64,000 bases of DNA from Novosphingobium sp. 9U (lineage in GTDB: Bacteria; Pseudomonadota; Alphaproteobacteria; Sphingomonadales; Sphingomonadaceae): assembly GCF_902506425.1 (NCBI RefSeq), contig NZ_LR732469.1:1783285-1847284 (forward strand). Direction: 5' to 3'. The notes under the pieces were generated by a model. It ran no database searches. It saw only the letters and a program-made list of their open reading frames with translations, and had not been told where the DNA came from. How positions within the stretch are numbered: position 1 is the first letter of the stretch; every line of letters begins with the position of its first letter. The translations under genes and the position numbers were made by a program. This document shows, piece by piece, positions 61,311-64,000 of the stretch.

Positions 61311-61826
61311 ATGGATCGTTCGCAGAAAGCCGAATCGGTCGCCCAGCTCAGCGCGACGTTCAACGAGGTCGGCGTGGTGGTGATCACCCGCAACCTCGGC
61401 ATGTCGGTGGCCCAGTCCACCGCCCTGCGTACGAAGGTCCGCGATGCGGGCGCGACCTACAAGGTTGCGAAGAACAATCTGGCCAAGCTTGCCATCAAGG
61501 ACACGAACTACGCGGGCATCGATTCGATGTTCACGGGTCCGACGGCGATCGCCACCTCGGTCGATCCCGTCGCTGCCGCCAAGGCAGTCGTGGACTTCGC
61601 CAAGACGACCGACAAGATCGAGATCGTCGGCGGTTCGATGGGCACGCATGTTCTGAACGCGGAAGGGATCAAGGCGCTCGCCTCGATGCCCTCGCTCGAC
61701 GAGATGCGTGGCACGCTTATCGGCCTCATTCAGGCACCGGCGACCAAGATCGCCCAGCTCACGGTCGCTCCGGCGTCCAAGCTGGCGCGCGTCTTCAACG
61801 CCTATGCCGAGAAGGACGCCGCTTAA
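61311..61826 (+). CDS. rplJ: 50S ribosomal protein L10
   Basis: A 171-aa L10 that forms the stalk base with L7/L12 and recruits GTPase factors. The start MDRSQKAESVAQLSATFNEV and the VAKNNLAKLAI segment are standard for alphaproteobacteria. GGAGTAAGGC precedes the ATG. It is followed by rplL in the same mRNA. It is oriented away from rpoB, so the operon is split from rpoBC. Confidence 0.98.
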   Translation: MDRSQKAESVAQLSATFNEVGVVVITRNLGMSVAQSTALRTKVRDAGATYKVAKNNLAKLAIKDTNYAGIDSMFTGPTAIATSVDPVAAAKAVVDFAKTTDKIEIVGGSMGTHVLNAEGIKALASMPSLDEMRGTLIGLIQAPATKIAQLTVAPASKLARVFNAYAEKDAA

Positions 61827-61905
61827 GCTTCCAAGCTCAGGCAGATTTCAAGCGATTTACCCGGTTGCCACGCGGCGCCGGGACCACAACTAGGAGTGAA
61901 ATACC

Positions 61906-62283
61906 ATGGCCGATATCGCCAATCTCGTTGAAGAACTTTCGAAGCTGACCGTTCTCGAGGCCGCTGACCTCGCCAAGGCTCTGGAAGAGGCATGGGGCGT
62001 TTCCGCCGCTGCCGCCGTTGCAGTTGCCGGCCCTGCCGGTGGCGGCGCCGCTGCCGAGCCGGTCGAAGAGAAGACCGAGTTCGACGTCATCCTCACCGGC
62101 GACGGTGGCAAGAAGATCCAGGTCATCAAGGAAGTCCGCGCCATCACCGCGCTGGGTCTCGCCGAAGCCAAGGCTCTGGTCGAAGGCGCTCCCAAGGCGA
62201 TCAAGGAAGGCGTGAACAAGACCGAAGCCGAAGACATCAAGAAGAAGATCGAGGAAGCCGGCGGCACCGTCGAGATCAAGTAA
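61906..62283 (+). CDS. rplL: 50S ribosomal protein L7/L12
   Basis: A 125-aa stalk protein. The N-terminal dimer region ([20 protein letters not shown]), the Ala/Gly hinge (about 35-50) and the C-terminal EF-binding domain ([20 protein letters not shown]) are complete. A good terminator follows. It completes the rplJL operon. Confidence 0.98.
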   Translation: MADIANLVEELSKLTVLEAADLAKALEEAWGVSAAAAVAVAGPAGGGAAAEPVEEKTEFDVILTGDGGKKIQVIKEVRAITALGLAEAKALVEGAPKAIKEGVNKTEAEDIKKKIEEAGGTVEIK

Positions 62284-62321
62284 TTGGTCTAGCTTTCCGG
62301 TCCTTCGGATTGGAACACGAG

Positions 62322-62353
62322 AAAGGGCGGCTCCTCGGGGCCGCCCTTTTTTT
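62322..62353 (+). terminator. Rho-independent terminator of rplJL
   Basis: AAAGGGCGGC and GCCGCCCTTT pair around a short G/C loop and are followed by a T-run (TTTTTTTG). The remaining gap to the Crp/Fnr gene shows no gene apart from the stem at 62543-62574. Confidence 0.92.
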
Positions 62354-62542
62354 GTTGCCCAAATGGTAAGTTACCGGCGCTGTGACTACTTTGCGGCGAG
62401 CCGACACCGCATCGGCAGACGCGGCAGACATACGTAAACTCAGTCGCTCACCTGTGATCAACTCCGGTAATCGTCTTAGCAATTGTCAAGTTAAGTGCGA
62501 TTGAAGTTGTAGCGGATTGCCCCGATGGCCACCTTGTATGCA

Positions 62543-62574
62543 CCAGCGGCACGACGCCCCGCAGGCGCCGCTGG
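62543..62574 (+). promoter_or_regulatory. Hairpin in the Crp/Fnr gene leader
   Basis: CCAGCGGC and GCCGCTGG are exact complements with a 16-nt loop, about 45 nt before the start codon. It may affect translation or stability of the mRNA; no known riboswitch is recognised. Confidence 0.35.
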
Positions 62575-62620
62575 CTGAGAGACTTTCGTCGCGCTCCCGC
62601 TTGCCAGAAGGGAACGCGAC

Positions 62621-63442
62621 ATGTCTTTTTCCAAGAAACCGAATGTTCAGGCATTTGTCACCCGGCTCGCCAGCCGGTCGATGCTAACGCGCGAAGAAGA
62701 GAAAGCGCTCCTCGATCTTCCATGCCATGCCGCGCAAGTGCGCGCGAACGAGGACTTCGTGCGCTTGGGAGAGCATGTCGACCACGCCTGCCTGATCGTT
62801 GACGGCCTGGTCGGTCGCTTCGACCAGAACCACCAGGGCAGCCGGCAGATCACGGCGATCCACGTGCCCGGCGACATGGCCGACCTGCACTCCGTCGTTC
62901 AGCCACAAGCGACTTCGGCGCTGCAGGCCTTGTCGGTGGCAACGATCGTGCGCATCCCGCACAAGGCGATCCGAGCGGCGACAGCGGCGCACCCTGCCTT
63001 GGCCGAAGCGCTCTGGCGCGATTGCATGGTAGATGCCGCCATCCTGGCGCAATGGGTCGTGAACGTCGGCCGGCGCGATGCACGGTCACGCCTCGCGCAT
63101 CTGTTCTGCGAGATCGCGACCAGGTTGGAGGCCAATATCGGAAGCGCCTCCTTCCGCTTCCCCTTCCACGTCACGCAAGCACAGCTGGCGGATGCGACCG
63201 GCTTGACGCTCGTCCACGTCAACCGGACGCTCAGAGTGCTGCGCGAAGAGGGCTTGGCCGAAGTCACGCGGCACGAGGTGCGCGTGCTCGATTGGGAGGG
63301 CCTGGCGGCCGCCGGCGATTTCCAGACGGACTACCTGCAACGCGACAGCGCGATCGAGGAAAGGCTGCGTATCGTTCCGCCGGTGGACCAGCTCGTCCGG
63401 CACCTTGTTGTCCCTGGCCGAGTTCCGGTCTCGCGCTGCTGA
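62621..63442 (+). CDS. Crp/Fnr-family transcriptional regulator
   Basis: A 273-aa regulator with a cyclic-nucleotide-like sensory barrel (about 20-140, with the VPGDMADLHS segment) and a Crp-type winged helix (VTQAQLADATGLTLVHVNRT, recognition helix with LRVLREEGL). The Fe-S cysteines of FNR are missing, so redox sensing by that route is unlikely. AGAAGGGAACGCG is the ribosome site. The signal and target genes are unknown. Confidence 0.88.
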   Translation: MSFSKKPNVQAFVTRLASRSMLTREEEKALLDLPCHAAQVRANEDFVRLGEHVDHACLIVDGLVGRFDQNHQGSRQITAIHVPGDMADLHSVVQPQATSALQALSVATIVRIPHKAIRAATAAHPALAEALWRDCMVDAAILAQWVVNVGRRDARSRLAHLFCEIATRLEANIGSASFRFPFHVTQAQLADATGLTLVHVNRTLRVLREEGLAEVTRHEVRVLDWEGLAAAGDFQTDYLQRDSAIEERLRIVPPVDQLVRHLVVPGRVPVSRC

Positions 63443-63536
63443 GGGTAAAAGGCTGATCTTTGGCGGAAAATATAACCTATCTGCATGATCAGCCCGCGCG
63501 ACTCGCGTACAATCCTGGCGATACCGGGGCTGGCAG

Positions 63537-63704
63537 ATGACCAACGACATCGAACACTGCATGAAAATGATCGCACGCGAGGAGCAGCACATCGCCGCTG
63601 CTCCGTCGAGCGAGGCCGCGGAGATGCATCAGCAGAAGATCATGCTGTACCGCGCGCAGTTGCAGCACTTGCGTCGGGGTAGTCGGCTCGATCGGCGCCA
63701 CTGA
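63537..63704 (+). CDS. Small helical protein
   Basis: A 55-aa frame, MTNDIEHCMKMIAREEQHIA, with a largely helical, charged pattern (AAEMHQQKIMLYRAQLQHLR) that would make an amphipathic helix pair. It follows a GGGGCTGGCAG ribosome-like site, 94 nt after the Crp/Fnr gene. No family is recognised. Confidence 0.5.
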   Translation: MTNDIEHCMKMIAREEQHIAAAPSSEAAEMHQQKIMLYRAQLQHLRRGSRLDRRH

Positions 63705-63731
63705 TCCGATACAGCTCTACAAATGCTGCAC

Positions 63732-64000
63732 TCACCCCCGCAGCACGCTCACGGGGTTGATCCACAGGGTCTTGGGCCGGCGATGGGCGATGAGCCAGTC
63801 CTCGCCTTCCCGGCGCAGAGCATCGACGTAGTAGCCGTTGTGGTCGAGCCCGGCAGCGCTGGTCACCAGCCAGTAGGTGCGTGCCGTGGCGGCGTGCTCG
63901 CCGGTGATGGCGATGCGCGAGGTCGTCAGGTGGTGGCTGATGAACGACGCCGCGCCGCTCGCCGGCTGCGGGATGACCGAGGGCGCGGTCATCCATGCCA
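63732..64000 (-). CDS. NTF2/SnoaL-like protein, 5' end beyond the window
   Basis: The C-terminal 89 residues of an NTF2-like protein. The block TTSRIAITGEHAATARTYWL and GYYVDALRREGEDWLIAHRR is typical of the last strands. The frame stays open to the window edge, so the start lies outside. It ends in VLRG. The superfamily matches the NTF2-like gene in catabolic unit B. Confidence 0.72.
   Translation of the reverse strand, partial: AWMTAPSVIPQPASGAASFISHHLTTSRIAITGEHAATARTYWLVTSAAGLDHNGYYVDALRREGEDWLIAHRRPKTLWINPVSVLRG

Overview
The window is GC-rich, almost repeat-free apart from short palindromes, and densely coded. It looks like a chromosome segment of an alphaproteobacterium of the order Sphingomonadales, probably Novosphingobium-like. 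Supporting this are the rpoB, rpoC, rplJ, rplL and ispG proteins, a PEPxxWA-type C-terminal sorting signal, a DUF2889 protein, FAS1-like dehydratase and CaiB-type catabolic genes, and small interspersed palindromes of the kind common in sphingomonads. No insertion sequence, integrase, phage gene or CRISPR array was seen.

Region 1 (1-15.2 kb, mainly housekeeping): an M24 aminopeptidase P; a VOC/cupin pair; a periplasmic five-EF-hand protein followed at once by an OmpR-type regulator and its histidine kinase; on the minus strand, a HerA-like ATPase followed by an M1 aminopeptidase; then a tightly overlapped plus-strand run of a pabB-pabC fusion, an aminotransferase, an RluA-type pseudouridine synthase and ArfB. 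This ends at tRNA-Gly(CCC), a small secreted protein and a PRC-barrel protein.

Region 2 (15.2-42.1 kb, catabolic): about 24 genes in at least five transcription units for activating and degrading a cyclic or branched carbon skeleton. Unit A (minus, 21.3-15.2 kb) has an acyl-CoA synthetase, a FAS1-like dehydratase, an HSL-type esterase, a family III CoA-transferase and an SDR. It faces an IclR regulator with a palindrome just before its start codon. Unit C (plus, 22.3-26.6 kb) has a methylcrotonyl/geranyl-type biotin carboxylase (beta, alpha), a TfoX-N protein and a MaoC hydratase. Unit B (minus, 29.9-26.6 kb) has an SDR, an NTF2-like protein, an LLM flavin oxidoreductase and a zinc alcohol dehydrogenase, all joined by 4-bp overlaps, and faces a GbsR/MarR regulator followed by a crotonase-fold protein. 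That protein carries the active-site residues of 6-oxocamphor hydrolase, a C-C bond (retro-Claisen) hydrolase, rather than those of an enoyl-CoA hydratase. Unit D (minus, 37.4-31.3 kb) has an aldehyde dehydrogenase, an SDR, a P450, an NADP-dependent oxidoreductase and a DUF2889 protein. Unit E (plus, 37.6-40.8 kb) has a semialdehyde dehydrogenase, an FAH-family C-C hydrolase and a GNAT protein. A second P450 follows on the minus strand. Together they suggest an uncharacterised terpenoid, cyclic-ketone or steroid-like pathway: hydroxylation, oxidation to a (di)ketone, hydrolytic ring cleavage, CoA activation and beta-oxidation with a carboxylation step.

Region 3 (42.2-64 kb): a CorA/ZntB-type transporter, ispG, a PEP-CTERM-type surface protein, small exported or membrane proteins, then rpoC and rpoB on the minus strand with a consensus promoter before rpoB. 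About 5 kb beyond, rplJ-rplL lie on the plus strand, so the usual rplJL-rpoBC order is broken by an inversion. Between them lie a kinase-fold protein, an Ala/Pro-rich membrane protein, a small DUF2975/HTH operon and an excalibur-domain protein. The window ends with a Crp/Fnr regulator, a 55-aa protein and a truncated NTF2-like gene.
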